DNA of 64,000 nucleotides from Adhaeribacter rhizoryzae (GTDB lineage Bacteria > Bacteroidota > Bacteroidia > Cytophagales > Hymenobacteraceae): NCBI RefSeq assembly GCF_008629685.1, contig NZ_VWSF01000019.1:1-64000 (forward strand), in the 5' to 3' direction. Made by a program: the position numbers and the translations under genes. Below, piece after piece: positions 1 through 7,764 of the stretch; within the stretch, counting starts at the first letter, position 1; every line of letters starts with the position of its first letter. Under the pieces are notes generated by a model, which made no database searches, was not told where the DNA came from, and saw only the letters and a program-made list of their open reading frames with translations.

Positions 1-55
1 AAAACTATTGCAACGAAAACTACAACAGTTATTCGAAAGCCAGGCAGAAGAATAA
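1..55 (+). CDS. C-terminal tail of a gene entering from the left (partial)
   Basis: Frame 2 is open from the window edge to a TAA at 53-55 and reads as a Lys/Leu/Gln/Glu-rich tail (KLLQRKLQQLFESQAEE) with the heptad look of a coiled coil. The other two forward frames give low-complexity Asn/Thr-rich peptides, so this frame is the likelier coding one. Nothing can be said about function from 17 residues. The call rests only on composition and an open frame. Confidence 0.35.
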   Translation, partial: KLLQRKLQQLFESQAEE

Positions 56-281
56 AGCAGCAAAGCCAATTATAAATCTATTTAACATAACAAAAATTAT
101 AAGACAAATGGTAAACTCCTGAAGTAGCTTTACACCACCTGGATAATGCTATGTAAGTTCTTGAAAATACTTTACAGGTTAAGCGGTCAAAGAACTATTT
201 AAAATATCTACTAACTGGTTGTAGTCAGTTTCATATATTATGTTAAATATAGTTTTCGGATTAATAATTTTAAGACCGCTT

Positions 282-527
282 TCAGGCTGATTTCTGATGT
301 TCCGGAAAACCAGAGTCAGTTAAAATTTTTTGCAATTGTTCCCGGCTCTGTGTTGGAACCTGACAATCCATTACTTCATCAATAAATTTAATCAGATTTT
401 CTAGCGGGCAATTATCTACAAACTTACTATAAGGAGAAGAAAAAAACTTAGTTCTTAATTCTGCATTTTCTACCCGTATAATAAATCCTTCTTTGGTATG
501 CAGAACAATTTCGGTTAGATGATTCAT
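282..527 (-). CDS. Small hypothetical protein (81 aa)
   Basis: I do not recognise this family. The frame extends upstream to 575, but that would overlap the preceding gene by 44 bp. The ATG at 525-527 (MNHLTEIVLHTKEGF) lies 4 bp after the upstream stop and is the more natural start, which suggests translational coupling with the gene at 532-819. The product is small and mixed alpha/beta, with no signal peptide or membrane segment. It probably belongs to a two-gene plasmid maintenance or regulatory operon next to the origin; a toxin-antitoxin-like arrangement is possible but nothing in the sequence proves it. Confidence 0.55.
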   Translation of the reverse strand: MNHLTEIVLHTKEGFIIRVENAELRTKFFSSPYSKFVDNCPLENLIKFIDEVMDCQVPTQSREQLQKILTDSGFPEHQKSA

Positions 528-531
528 ATAA

Positions 532-819
532 TTAATTCTTACCTGGTTCGACAGGAGGTGGGTAAATAAAGGCAATAAAAGTTAGAAATTCAACATTTAT
601 CAGCTTGGCAAAGGCTTGTAATTCAGAAACACGAAATGTACTTGGATCCTTTATTTTTGCCTGAAAACGAACAGTATTCAGTTTTAGTTTCCTGGCCACG
701 TGGGTTATCGGTATAATTTTAAATAATTCTTCCAGGCTTTTAATCTTCCCCGTTTCCAGGCCAATCTTAGCCTTAACGTAACGTAAATCATCATCAAAAT
801 TTATTTCACTCATTTCCAC
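532..819 (-). CDS. Small helix-turn-helix-like protein (95 aa)
   Basis: Residues about 30-85 read like a Cro/C1-type helix-turn-helix: a helix around SLEELF, then ITHVARKLKLN as the turn region, then VRFQAKI, then SELQAFAKLINVE. This resembles XRE-family regulators, but the N-terminus (MEMSEINFDDDLRYVKAKIG) is not diagnostic. It is the first gene of a minus-strand pair with 282-527. Its place beside the iteron origin fits a copy-number or autoregulatory DNA-binding protein, which is inference. The fold assignment is by eye and only moderately secure. Confidence 0.6.
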   Translation of the reverse strand: MEMSEINFDDDLRYVKAKIGLETGKIKSLEELFKIIPITHVARKLKLNTVRFQAKIKDPSTFRVSELQAFAKLINVEFLTFIAFIYPPPVEPGKN

Positions 820-1070
820 TTTTTATGGCTGCCCCTTTACATTAAGGTGTAAAAGGTAATAAAAAAAATAAATTTTACAACCTTCTAATTCCACTAAATA
901 AGCCAGATATGAAGGATATAAAAAATATTATTTTAAGCAAGGCACTGGCTTTAGGAGCAATGTAAATTAATTGAACAACTATAACCGAAAAAGTGCAAAT
1001 TAGGTAAGTCAGAATTAAAAAAAAGGTTTTAAATATTAAATGACCTGTTTTATAACTTTCCCGATAAAAG
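820..1070. other. AT-rich intergenic stretch
   Basis: No open frame of note. The stretch lies between two minus-strand genes and is very AT-rich, as expected for the promoter of the 819-to-282 gene pair. No hairpin with a T-run was seen. Confidence 0.4.
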
Positions 1071-1346
1071 TTAACCAGTACTATCTTTTAATAAGGAATA
1101 CTGTTTAGCCAAAGCATTGACTAAAAACAGTTCTTTCTCGTAATCATCTTCGCCTACAATGAAATCGTAAAGCCTTTCTTTATCTACCTCAAAAGACACT
1201 AGCCGGATGACTGTACCGGGTGCTAAATACATTTTAACCGCCTGAGAATATAATTGGTCAGCGATTTCTTCGGTTTCAGCAAAATACAAGTGCTCCCCCT
1301 TTGATTCTTTTACTTTAACTACGGCAAAAATGGTTAGATTATTCAT
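1071..1346 (-). CDS. Hypothetical protein (91 aa)
   Basis: Not recognised. It is a short soluble protein with alternating beta-like (FAVVKVKESKGEHLYFAET) and helical (EEIADQLYSQAVKMYL) segments and an acidic C-terminal half (VGEDDYEKELFL). The ATG at 1344-1346 is well placed. A GTATAC-N5-GTATAC palindrome lies 54 bp upstream (1400-1416) and also occurs before the DUF932 gene near 21.0 kb, suggesting shared control. A role near the replication origin is possible but not shown. Confidence 0.55.
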   Translation of the reverse strand: MNNLTIFAVVKVKESKGEHLYFAETEEIADQLYSQAVKMYLAPGTVIRLVSFEVDKERLYDFIVGEDDYEKELFLVNALAKQYSLLKDSTG

Positions 1347-1399
1347 AACAGGAAAATTTAGTATTCTTTTAATAATGTTTACGTTTTATAAACCTAAAA

Positions 1400-1416
1400 G
1401 TATACTAAATGTATAC
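1400..1416. promoter_or_regulatory. GTATAC-N5-GTATAC operator-like palindrome
   Basis: Two GTATAC hexamers separated by five bases (TAAAT), 54 bp upstream of the minus-strand gene at 1071-1346. The same architecture occurs at 20993-21009 before another minus-strand gene. The spacing fits a dimeric HTH repressor contacting adjacent major grooves; this is inference. Confidence 0.5.
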
Positions 1417-1555
1417 AATTATTTTCAAGAATGCAACCTGAACTGACTATTTCCATTTTGTTGATGAATCGTTTTTTCCTTAATAAAGTCTTGAGGATGT
1501 ATTCAAATTTATGCACTTTATGAATAAATAATATATTAAATAAGCTAAGAATTGG

Positions 1556-1921
1556 CTGATAAAAACTTTCCTTTAGCAGTATCAGTACATGAGGTGGCTT
1601 TTGCGGCTTATTTTCTTCTATTCTTTGATGTTTATTTCTTATATATTAATTAATCATTAGCCTAAACTTTCGACATTAAACTAGGTGCAACATTCCCAAC
1701 AATATAACTAATTGTATATCAGATTTATATAGACTAAAGGAAAGGTTTTATCAGCCTTAATCTAAGGTGAAAGGAAAGGTTTTATCAGCTAAATACACTT
1801 TTTCTATCACTGATAACTCGTTCGAGGACTTAGCTTACGCGTAAAGTGGAATTTAAGCGTATAGATATTATCAATAAAAGATATATTAGTTAAATCAAAT
1901 ACTTACTGATAAAAACTTTCC
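1556..1921. repeat. Iteron cluster A (4 copies, outer two inverted)
   Basis: Core iterons at 1556-1571 (minus orientation), 1739-1754, 1773-1788 and 1906-1921 (minus orientation). The two plus-strand copies read GGAAAGGTTTTATCAG and the inverted copies read GGAAAGTTTTTATCAG. The inverted outer pair flanks the direct pair, so the cluster is roughly symmetrical. Inverted iterons in Rep_3 plasmids often serve as initiator dimer sites or handcuffing targets; that role is inference here. Confidence 0.8.
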
Positions 1922-2084
1922 TTTTACATTACCAGTTCCTGGGGCAAAGTTTTCGCGGATTGCTTCCCTCCATCGTTTAACCTTCATCTCATGTTACTTA
2001 GCCTGCTAATCCCTTTGACATTATATCTGTGAGCAACGTCTTTAAATCTATAACATGCTGTTTCAAAGAGACATACGACCTAAA

Positions 2085-2152
2085 GGAAAGATTTTATCAG
2101 TCTTGAACTCAATTAAAAGGAAAGATTTTATCAGTCAACAGGAAAGATTTAT
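2085..2152 (+). repeat. Iteron cluster B (2 copies plus a partial)
   Basis: Two identical cores GGAAAGATTTTATCAG at 2085-2100 and 2119-2134, 34 bp apart, then a truncated copy starting at 2141 (GGAAAGATTTAT). All are in the repB orientation. The GAT variant of the core is shared only with the degenerate copy at 2906-2921. Confidence 0.8.
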
Positions 2153-2480
2153 GGATTCTTTTACATTAATAATTAATTGATTTGCAATTTTCCAATAGTT
2201 TTTACTTCAAAAAAGGTATAAAGGCCCTTGAGACCAAATAAAGAATTAAACAAGGTCTTAATTAATAACGTAGCGAACGTTAAAATTTAAACAACCTATA
2301 AATTGAAGGGTATATTTTTAATAGCTGGCTCACAATATTAATTTCCTTAACTTGTTCTCGCCAATAAATATCTATTACTAGATATCCATTGGTTATTTAT
2401 CTGCTTACACTGCATTTAACCTAGAAACCAATATAACTTATTAAAGTAATCATCTGTAAATAAGCCGATTATACGCTAAA

Positions 2481-2603
2481 GGAAAGGTTTTATCAGTCTC
2501 TTTTTTTAATGAAAAGAAAGTTTTTATCAGTTGAAGGCAAGACGATCTTAGCTAAAAAAGTAGCTTAACTGCCTATAATAAGCTGAAAGAAAGTTTTTAT
2601 CAG
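2481..2603 (+). repeat. Iteron cluster C (3 copies)
   Basis: Cores at 2481-2496 (GGAAAGGTTTTATCAG), 2515-2530 and 2588-2603 (both AGAAAGTTTTTATCAG). The first two are 34 bp apart, the same spacing as in cluster B, which is about three helical turns and would place bound initiators on one face of the DNA. Confidence 0.8.
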
Positions 2604-2820
2604 CCAAAAAGAAAGCCTAAAAAAATACTCTTTCTTTTCCGCCCCTGGTTTGCGCAGCTACTTTTGCTGATTTTTGTTTTTTTATTTTATTGTTTTAAAG
2701 TTTATTTACCCTTTAAATGCTTAAATAACTTTATTAACAACAATTTTGTGTATTTTACCTATTTGTTGTTATTTGCAATGGCTGTAACTATCTGTTTTTA
2801 AGGTCTTTATTACTCATCTT

Positions 2821-2921
2821 GGGAAGCTTTTATCAGTTAAAAGAAAGTTTTTATCAGTTAGAAGGAAGAAATTATCTGTTAAAGGAAAGACTTTATCAGT
2901 CAAAAGGGAAGATTTTATAAG
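2821..2921 (+). repeat. Iteron cluster D, tandem array next to repB
   Basis: Near-contiguous cores at 2821-2836, 2842-2857, a degenerate one at about 2863-2878 (GGAAGAAATTATCTG), 2884-2899 and a degenerate one at 2906-2921 (GGGAAGATTTTATAAG). The period is 21-22 bp, i.e. two helical turns. The array ends 70 bp before repB and probably overlaps its promoter, so the degenerate copies could be autoregulatory low-affinity sites. Confidence 0.85.
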
Positions 2922-2990
2922 TTAAAAGAAAAATGTTTTTAAAATACTTTCTTTTTTCTCTTTCTTTTATATTTTCGTAAAAAAAACCGC

Positions 2991-3935
2991 ATGGCTGCCC
3001 CAAATATAAAGGATATTGAGAAAACCAAAGCTATTGAGATAAGACAACATAATGCCATTACCACGGCCCGCTATGAAATGAGTGCCTGTGAAATGGATAT
3101 TGTTTTCTATCTGCTTTCCCTCCTAAAAAAAGAAGATCAGAAAGGTAAAATGTACCAGGTACGGGTTAAAGATTTGCAGGAAGTAACGGGTCGGGAATGG
3201 AATTATAACCAATTCATAGATGCCACTTCCGCTTTAAGGAGCCGGGAATACATTATCGAAAACGATAAGCGATTGCTGCAAGTGGGTTTACTGGCTTCTG
3301 CCGAATACATTAAAGGAGAAGGGTTAATTGAATTAGAAATATCCGAAAAGGTACGCCCCTATTTAATTGATATAAAAAATAACTTTACCAGTTTCCGCTT
3401 ACAAGCTGCTTTTAGCCTTTCGAGTAAATATGCCAAAAGAATATACCAGATTGCTTCGCAATGGAAAGATATTGGAGAAAGCAAAATATTTACGCTGCAT
3501 GATTTTAAAGTAATGCTTATGCTTAAAGATCCCAAAGGGAAAGAGCCCGAGCAATACACGAAGGTATCTATGCTTCAAAAATTTGTATTAGACACGGCTG
3601 TTAATCAAATAAATAAACATACCGATCTTCAAATTAGCTATTCCTTAATAAAGAAAGGACGTTCTTACCAAAGTATAAGGTTCTATGTTAATACCCAGGT
3701 GCCGGAACAATTACCCATCCCTTTCGAACAACCTTTAGAAGAAGGAAGACTACAAACTGCCCGGCAGATATTGGATTCCCTGGGTATTACCGATGGTAAG
3801 CTTATTGGAGAGATTTTATCTAAAAAAGATCTGGTGGATAAATTATTTAAATTTAATTATGATCTTAAAACCGGTAGAACTAAAGCCAATAAAAACCCCG
3901 CAGGTCTTTTATTAACCATATTAGGAATTCGGTAA
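2991..3935 (+). CDS. repB: Replication initiator protein, Rep_3 family (314 aa)
   Basis: Plasmid replication initiator that binds the upstream iterons and melts the origin. The protein has the two winged-helix layout of Rep_3/RepB initiators. The N-terminal unit (residues about 15-120) contains ITTARYEMSACEMDIVFYLL and a strand-turn-strand around VRVKDLQEVTG; the second unit follows from about SFRLQAAFSLSSKYAKRIYQI (residues about 130-230), the family's best-conserved block. At 314 residues it is normal length for Bacteroidota Rep_3 proteins. The ATG at 2991 follows an A-run and a TATATTTT promoter-like sequence. It stands alone, 70 bp after the iteron array, so autorepression by iteron binding is likely. 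Confidence 0.93.
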   Translation: MAAPNIKDIEKTKAIEIRQHNAITTARYEMSACEMDIVFYLLSLLKKEDQKGKMYQVRVKDLQEVTGREWNYNQFIDATSALRSREYIIENDKRLLQVGLLASAEYIKGEGLIELEISEKVRPYLIDIKNNFTSFRLQAAFSLSSKYAKRIYQIASQWKDIGESKIFTLHDFKVMLMLKDPKGKEPEQYTKVSMLQKFVLDTAVNQINKHTDLQISYSLIKKGRSYQSIRFYVNTQVPEQLPIPFEQPLEEGRLQTARQILDSLGITDGKLIGEILSKKDLVDKLFKFNYDLKTGRTKANKNPAGLLLTILGIR

Positions 3936-4212
3936 CTAGGTATAATCATTTTCTCCCCATATACTAAACGCTAAATATGTAAAGTAAAGGGAAAGAAAAA
4001 TGCATCACTTAGAACAATGTAATACAGTTCGCAACTTATTACCGAATTAATTACCATTAGCATATGCCTGGCATTAAATTGCTAGATTCTATAAATTAAT
4101 TTCAAAAGAAAGCTTGCATAGCACTTTGCTAAAAAATCAATTTAAACTGTTATAAATTTTAGCAAAGCTATCTTAATTAGTATAAAATAGTTTTAAGATT
4201 CTTATTCCTTTC
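3936..4212. other. Intergenic stretch between repB and umuD
   Basis: About 280 bp of AT-rich sequence without a credible gene. It contains an ATACTAAACGCTAAAT element near 3961 that resembles the TATACTAAAT half of the umuD operator. No clear terminator hairpin was found after repB. Confidence 0.35.
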
Positions 4213-4245
4213 TATATTTGTGCGTATATACTAAATTTTTTAGTA
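4213..4245 (+). promoter_or_regulatory. umuDC promoter (-7 TATATTTG) with overlapping palindrome
   Basis: TATATTTG at 4213-4220 matches the Bacteroidota -7 element TAnnTTTG. Just downstream, TACTAAA (4229-4235) and TTTAGTA (4239-4245) form a perfect 7-bp inverted repeat with a 3-bp spacer, placed where the transcript should start, so a bound repressor would block initiation. GTATATAC at 4224-4231 adds a second palindrome related to the GTATAC sites elsewhere in the window. A LexA-like or plasmid repressor is the natural candidate. Confidence 0.6.
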
Positions 4246-4261
4246 GTTATACATAAATACA

Positions 4262-4723
4262 ATGCGGATAGAGCGAAAAGAGCTGGTTAATGCTAATCAT
4301 GTAACTATTATTCTGAGTGATCCGGCAGCAGAAAAGCAATTCCCACTTTTTGTAAACCTGGTTAGAGCGGGTTTTCCTTCCCCGGCAGAAGATTACAGCG
4401 AAGAACGAATTAGCTTAACGCAATACCTGAATGGGAACCCTACTGCTACATTTTATGTGCGGGTAGAAGGTGATTCGATGGAAGATTTTGGCTTGTTTGA
4501 AGGGGATTTGCTCGTAATAGACCGGTCCTTGGAGGTGCGTTCCGGGGATATAATTCTGGCCAATATTGATAACGAATTTACTGTTAAAAAGCTGGAAATT
4601 TCCGGTGATGGGGTGCGCCTGGTAGCGGGGAACAAAAAGTATAAATCTATCCAAATTACCACAAATTTAGAAATGTTGGTTTGGGGAGTGGTTAGAGGCC
4701 TGGCCAGGAGGTTCCGGAAATGA
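4262..4723 (+). CDS. umuD: UmuD-type S24 protease, error-prone polymerase subunit (153 aa)
   Basis: Self-cleaving LexA/UmuD-family protein whose processed form partners UmuC to give DNA polymerase V. Visible features are the cleavage site Ala36-Gly37 (in VRAGFPSP), the catalytic Ser72 in EGDSMED and the general-base Lys109 in EFTVKKL. Length is normal for UmuD. The stop overlaps the umuC start (ATGA, 4720-4723), so the two are translationally coupled. Induction by DNA damage, via RecA-stimulated cleavage and the palindrome at 4229-4245, is inference from the family. Plasmid-borne umuDC pairs (mucAB, rumAB) raise mutation and survival during transfer and stress. Confidence 0.93.
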   Translation: MRIERKELVNANHVTIILSDPAAEKQFPLFVNLVRAGFPSPAEDYSEERISLTQYLNGNPTATFYVRVEGDSMEDFGLFEGDLLVIDRSLEVRSGDIILANIDNEFTVKKLEISGDGVRLVAGNKKYKSIQITTNLEMLVWGVVRGLARRFRK

Positions 4724-5988
4724 CCAGCTTATTCTTACACGCCGATATTAATAATTGCTATGCCTCTATCTTTCGGATATTTAAACCGGAGCTGAACGGG
4801 GTACCCCTGGTGGTACTAAGTAACAACGACGGGTCCATCATTGCCCGTTCCCAGGAAGCCAAAGATTTAGGTATTAAAATGGGGCAACCTTATTTTGAAG
4901 CTAAACCCATTATCGAAAAACACCAGGTACACGTTTATTCCAGTAATTACCCGCTATTCCACGACATGAGCACCCGGTTCCACCATACCCTGGGTACCTT
5001 CTCTCCTAACCAGGAAATTTACAGCATCGACGAGGGCTTTTTAGACCTGGGAAACTTCTACAACACCAACTTACAGCAATATGGCTCTACCATTAAGCAA
5101 ACCGTCTGGAAATGGCTGGGCTTGCCTATCTGTGTGGGCATTGCTCCCACGAAAACCCTGGCTAAGCTGGCGAACCGGATTGCCAAGAAATCAAAAAAAG
5201 CAAATGGCGTTTTAGTATTAAATACGCCGGCACACCTAACCGCCGCACTTAAAATAATTGATGTGGGGGATGTTTGGGGAATTGGCCGGCAGTATGCGGC
5301 TAAACTCCGTAACTTTGGGGTGCTTACCGCCTGGGATTTAACAAACGTAACCGATGCTTTTGCCAAAAAGCATTTAACCGTAGTAGGGTTACGCATTGTA
5401 AAAGAGTTGCGCGGCGAAGCTTGCGCGGATCTGGAAATTGAACCACCGGCGAAAAAAGGCATTTGTACGAGCCGTTCTTTTGGCCAGCCGGTTACCACCC
5501 TGGATTTAATGCAGGAAGCTGTGGCCACCTACATGACGCGCAGCGCCTATAAACTAAGAAAGCAGAAAAGCCGCTGTGCCCAGTTAAGTGTTTTCCTGGA
5601 AACCAACCCTTTTAGGCCGAACGATGCCCAGTATAACAATTGCAAAACCATAAAGCTGCCGGTACCTACTAACTCAACTTTAGAACTGGTAAGCTACGCG
5701 CTCTTGGCTTTAAAGGCCATTTACCGCGACGGATACAAATATAAAAAGGCTGGAGTTTTACTGGATGATATAAGCCCAGCCACGGCCATGCAAGGCAATA
5801 TTTTTGATTCCATCGACCGGGGCAAACACCTGGATTTAATGCAGGCTATAGATTTACTAACCAGTAAAATGGGCAGTGGGATTGTAAAAGTAGCTACTGA
5901 AGGTACTGAAAAATCTTGGAAAATGCGGCAGGATTATGGAACACCATGTTATACTACCCGAATGGAAGATATTTTAGTGGTTAGATAA
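4720..5988 (+). CDS. umuC: UmuC, Y-family translesion DNA polymerase (422 aa)
   Basis: Catalytic subunit of an error-prone lesion-bypass polymerase. The Y-family palm motifs are present: FLHADINNCYAS at the N-terminus (first metal-binding Asp) and YSIDEGFLD at about residues 104-112 (the paired acidic residues). The helix-hairpin-helix thumb follows (IDVGDVWGIGRQYAAKLRNFGV), then the little-finger domain around CTSRSFG and the UmuC C-terminal extension. At 422 aa it is full length. It is immediately downstream of and overlaps umuD by 4 bp. The gene converges on the minus-strand ATPase gene ending at 6007, with only 18 bp between them. Confidence 0.95.
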   Translation: MTSLFLHADINNCYASIFRIFKPELNGVPLVVLSNNDGSIIARSQEAKDLGIKMGQPYFEAKPIIEKHQVHVYSSNYPLFHDMSTRFHHTLGTFSPNQEIYSIDEGFLDLGNFYNTNLQQYGSTIKQTVWKWLGLPICVGIAPTKTLAKLANRIAKKSKKANGVLVLNTPAHLTAALKIIDVGDVWGIGRQYAAKLRNFGVLTAWDLTNVTDAFAKKHLTVVGLRIVKELRGEACADLEIEPPAKKGICTSRSFGQPVTTLDLMQEAVATYMTRSAYKLRKQKSRCAQLSVFLETNPFRPNDAQYNNCKTIKLPVPTNSTLELVSYALLALKAIYRDGYKYKKAGVLLDDISPATAMQGNIFDSIDRGKHLDLMQAIDLLTSKMGSGIVKVATEGTEKSWKMRQDYGTPCYTTRMEDILVVR

Positions 5989-6006
5989 ATTTACCACAAA
6001 TTATTA

Positions 6007-7713
6007 TCAAAATTTATCAAATTCTGTTTTTACCATTTCATATTGATTAGTATCCAAAAGTTTTTTGTCGGTTAATCGTATTACGTGAGCTTTTTGCTGA
6101 TATGGTTTTAGATGTTCATTATCCATTGCACATAAGATAATCTGAGCATCTTTCGGAAATGTATTCAGGATTAAATTAATAATACTGTCATAGTTAGTAT
6201 CTGACTGCTCATGCTGGTTAGGAGTATCAATTATAAATGCAGAACGAGTACCATTACTATACTTTTCTACCACAGAATATATTGCCAAATTATAGGCAAG
6301 AGTAACTCTAACGTTTTCAGCAGCGCCCCCTTCTTTAACAACTTTATTATAATCCAATGGCGAATTTATAGCAGATAAATTCACCTCTTCAGTATTTAAA
6401 AGCTTTGCGTAATTTATAAACGTTTCATTGAAATACGACTTGATTTCTTCTATTAACTCTTTTGATTGGATATCTTTTTGTTCTTTAATTAAAGCTTTTA
6501 GTTCTTTTTCAATAGTATCCTGCTCAACTAATTTTTCAGTTCTGTTTTCGATAACCTTTTCCTGGATAGATTTTCCAGCAATACTTTCAATTATAGTAGT
6601 AAGTCCTACTTTTTCTTGTTTTTCATCTTCTACAACATATTTATTTTTTAAATCAGCAATTTCTGTTCTAGCCTCGTCTAACTGAGAATTTATTTTAAAA
6701 AGGTTATCGTTGAGTTTGGATAGTGAAATATTTATCTGAGTTAATTGACTTTCTGCTTGTTGTTTATCTACTAAAATTGCTGCTCGTTCAATTGCCGTAT
6801 TTTGATGGATTGTACCACATAATGGGCATTCCACATTATCATCCTCTAAATTTTCTACACTAAATTTATAATCTAACTCTAATTCAGTTATTACTCCTTC
6901 TGCAATTACTTTTTGGTGCTCTAAATATGCTTTTTCACTTTCAGTTTTAGCCAGTTTATCAAGAATTACTTCTTGCCTACTCGCAAGACTTACCAATTCT
7001 TGCCTAATTTCAGCTGTCATTAAGTTAAATTTATTTTCATCTGTAGTAGCTACAGTGCTTAATTTAGGAACGTAGGTATCAACAATAGAAAGGGCTATAT
7101 CTATTTTCTTTATGTCTTCTACCAATACCCTTTGTAAAGTTTTCTGATGATACTTGTCTGTCTCTATTTCAAAATGTTGAGGCTTATATATACCTACATG
7201 ATATTTAACAATAGTCTGCTTCCAATCAGCGTATTGTTGTAAGTTTTCAAAGCTGTCCCAAGGACTTGCCCAGCTTTTCTTTTGGTCAATATAATAAGGC
7301 AGAAAATAGTAGGCTGGAGGAGGTACTTCTAAGGTATCTTCCCGATTTGGCAATAAAGCTTTAAAATCAACAATTTCAGCAAACTTTTGAGCATAAGCAC
7401 CTGTAATTTTCGGATAATTTATTGTTGCGCTATCCCCCTCTTTAAAGCTTATGAGGTCCTTGTAACGCATAATCTGGTATTTTATATCACCAATCTGAAA
7501 TTTAACCAACGCTTTACAATCTAGGTTTTTCCAAGTGGTATCAAATCCTAATTCGCATCCTAATGCCCAAAACAACAATTTTACTAAGGTTGATTTACCA
7601 ACATTATTCTCCGCTGCCGTTATTAAATTCAGGTTCGTTTGAAATTGAAATACATTTCCCGATTTTTCTGAATTTGATAGAAGTAGCAGTTGATTGAATT
7701 TTAAGTTTTGCAT
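6007..7713 (-). CDS. Rad50/SMC-like ATPase with CxxC hook (LmuB-like, 568 aa)
   Basis: Putative DNA-sensing ABC ATPase of an anti-phage module. The Walker A is ITAAENNVGKST (residues about 31-42). Two coiled-coil stretches surround a CPLC zinc-hook-like motif at about residues 293-296, and a Walker B-like SAFIIDTPNQ lies near residues 487-496, preceded by GGAAENVRVTLAY where the ABC signature helix should be. The length is short for true Rad50 but usual for DUF3732-type ATPases of ABC-three-component and Lamassu-like systems. It starts 51 bp after the DUF4297 nuclease gene and should be cotranscribed with it. Known Lamassu ATPases recognise foreign DNA ends or palindromes and release the partner nuclease; applying that here is inference. 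No third (LmuC-like) gene is visible. Confidence 0.75.
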   Translation of the reverse strand: MQNLKFNQLLLLSNSEKSGNVFQFQTNLNLITAAENNVGKSTLVKLLFWALGCELGFDTTWKNLDCKALVKFQIGDIKYQIMRYKDLISFKEGDSATINYPKITGAYAQKFAEIVDFKALLPNREDTLEVPPPAYYFLPYYIDQKKSWASPWDSFENLQQYADWKQTIVKYHVGIYKPQHFEIETDKYHQKTLQRVLVEDIKKIDIALSIVDTYVPKLSTVATTDENKFNLMTAEIRQELVSLASRQEVILDKLAKTESEKAYLEHQKVIAEGVITELELDYKFSVENLEDDNVECPLCGTIHQNTAIERAAILVDKQQAESQLTQINISLSKLNDNLFKINSQLDEARTEIADLKNKYVVEDEKQEKVGLTTIIESIAGKSIQEKVIENRTEKLVEQDTIEKELKALIKEQKDIQSKELIEEIKSYFNETFINYAKLLNTEEVNLSAINSPLDYNKVVKEGGAAENVRVTLAYNLAIYSVVEKYSNGTRSAFIIDTPNQHEQSDTNYDSIINLILNTFPKDAQIILCAMDNEHLKPYQQKAHVIRLTDKKLLDTNQYEMVKTEFDKF

Positions 7714-7764
7714 GTTTGCCTTTTCGGAGGTTTCTTATCAATAATTTGAAATTTTCTATAGCCA

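Larger units (their letters stand above)
1554..2925. other. Iteron-type plasmid replication origin (oriV)
   Basis: A 1.4 kb AT-rich gene-free stretch directly upstream of repB. It carries about twelve good copies of a 16-bp core (consensus RGAAAGNTTTTATCAG) plus at least two degenerate ones, which is the classic layout of a theta-replicating Rep_3 plasmid. Two copies are inverted relative to the rest. AT-rich spacers (for example around 2160-2460 and 2690-2790) could be the melting region. I saw no convincing DnaA box, so host-initiator dependence stays open. Confidence 0.85.

Noticed and set aside
1556-2921. Repeats spaced at 21-34 bp that could suggest a CRISPR array
   Set aside because: The repeats are short (16-22 bp), degenerate, partly inverted, irregularly spaced and directly upstream of a Rep_3 initiator gene. 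They are iterons.
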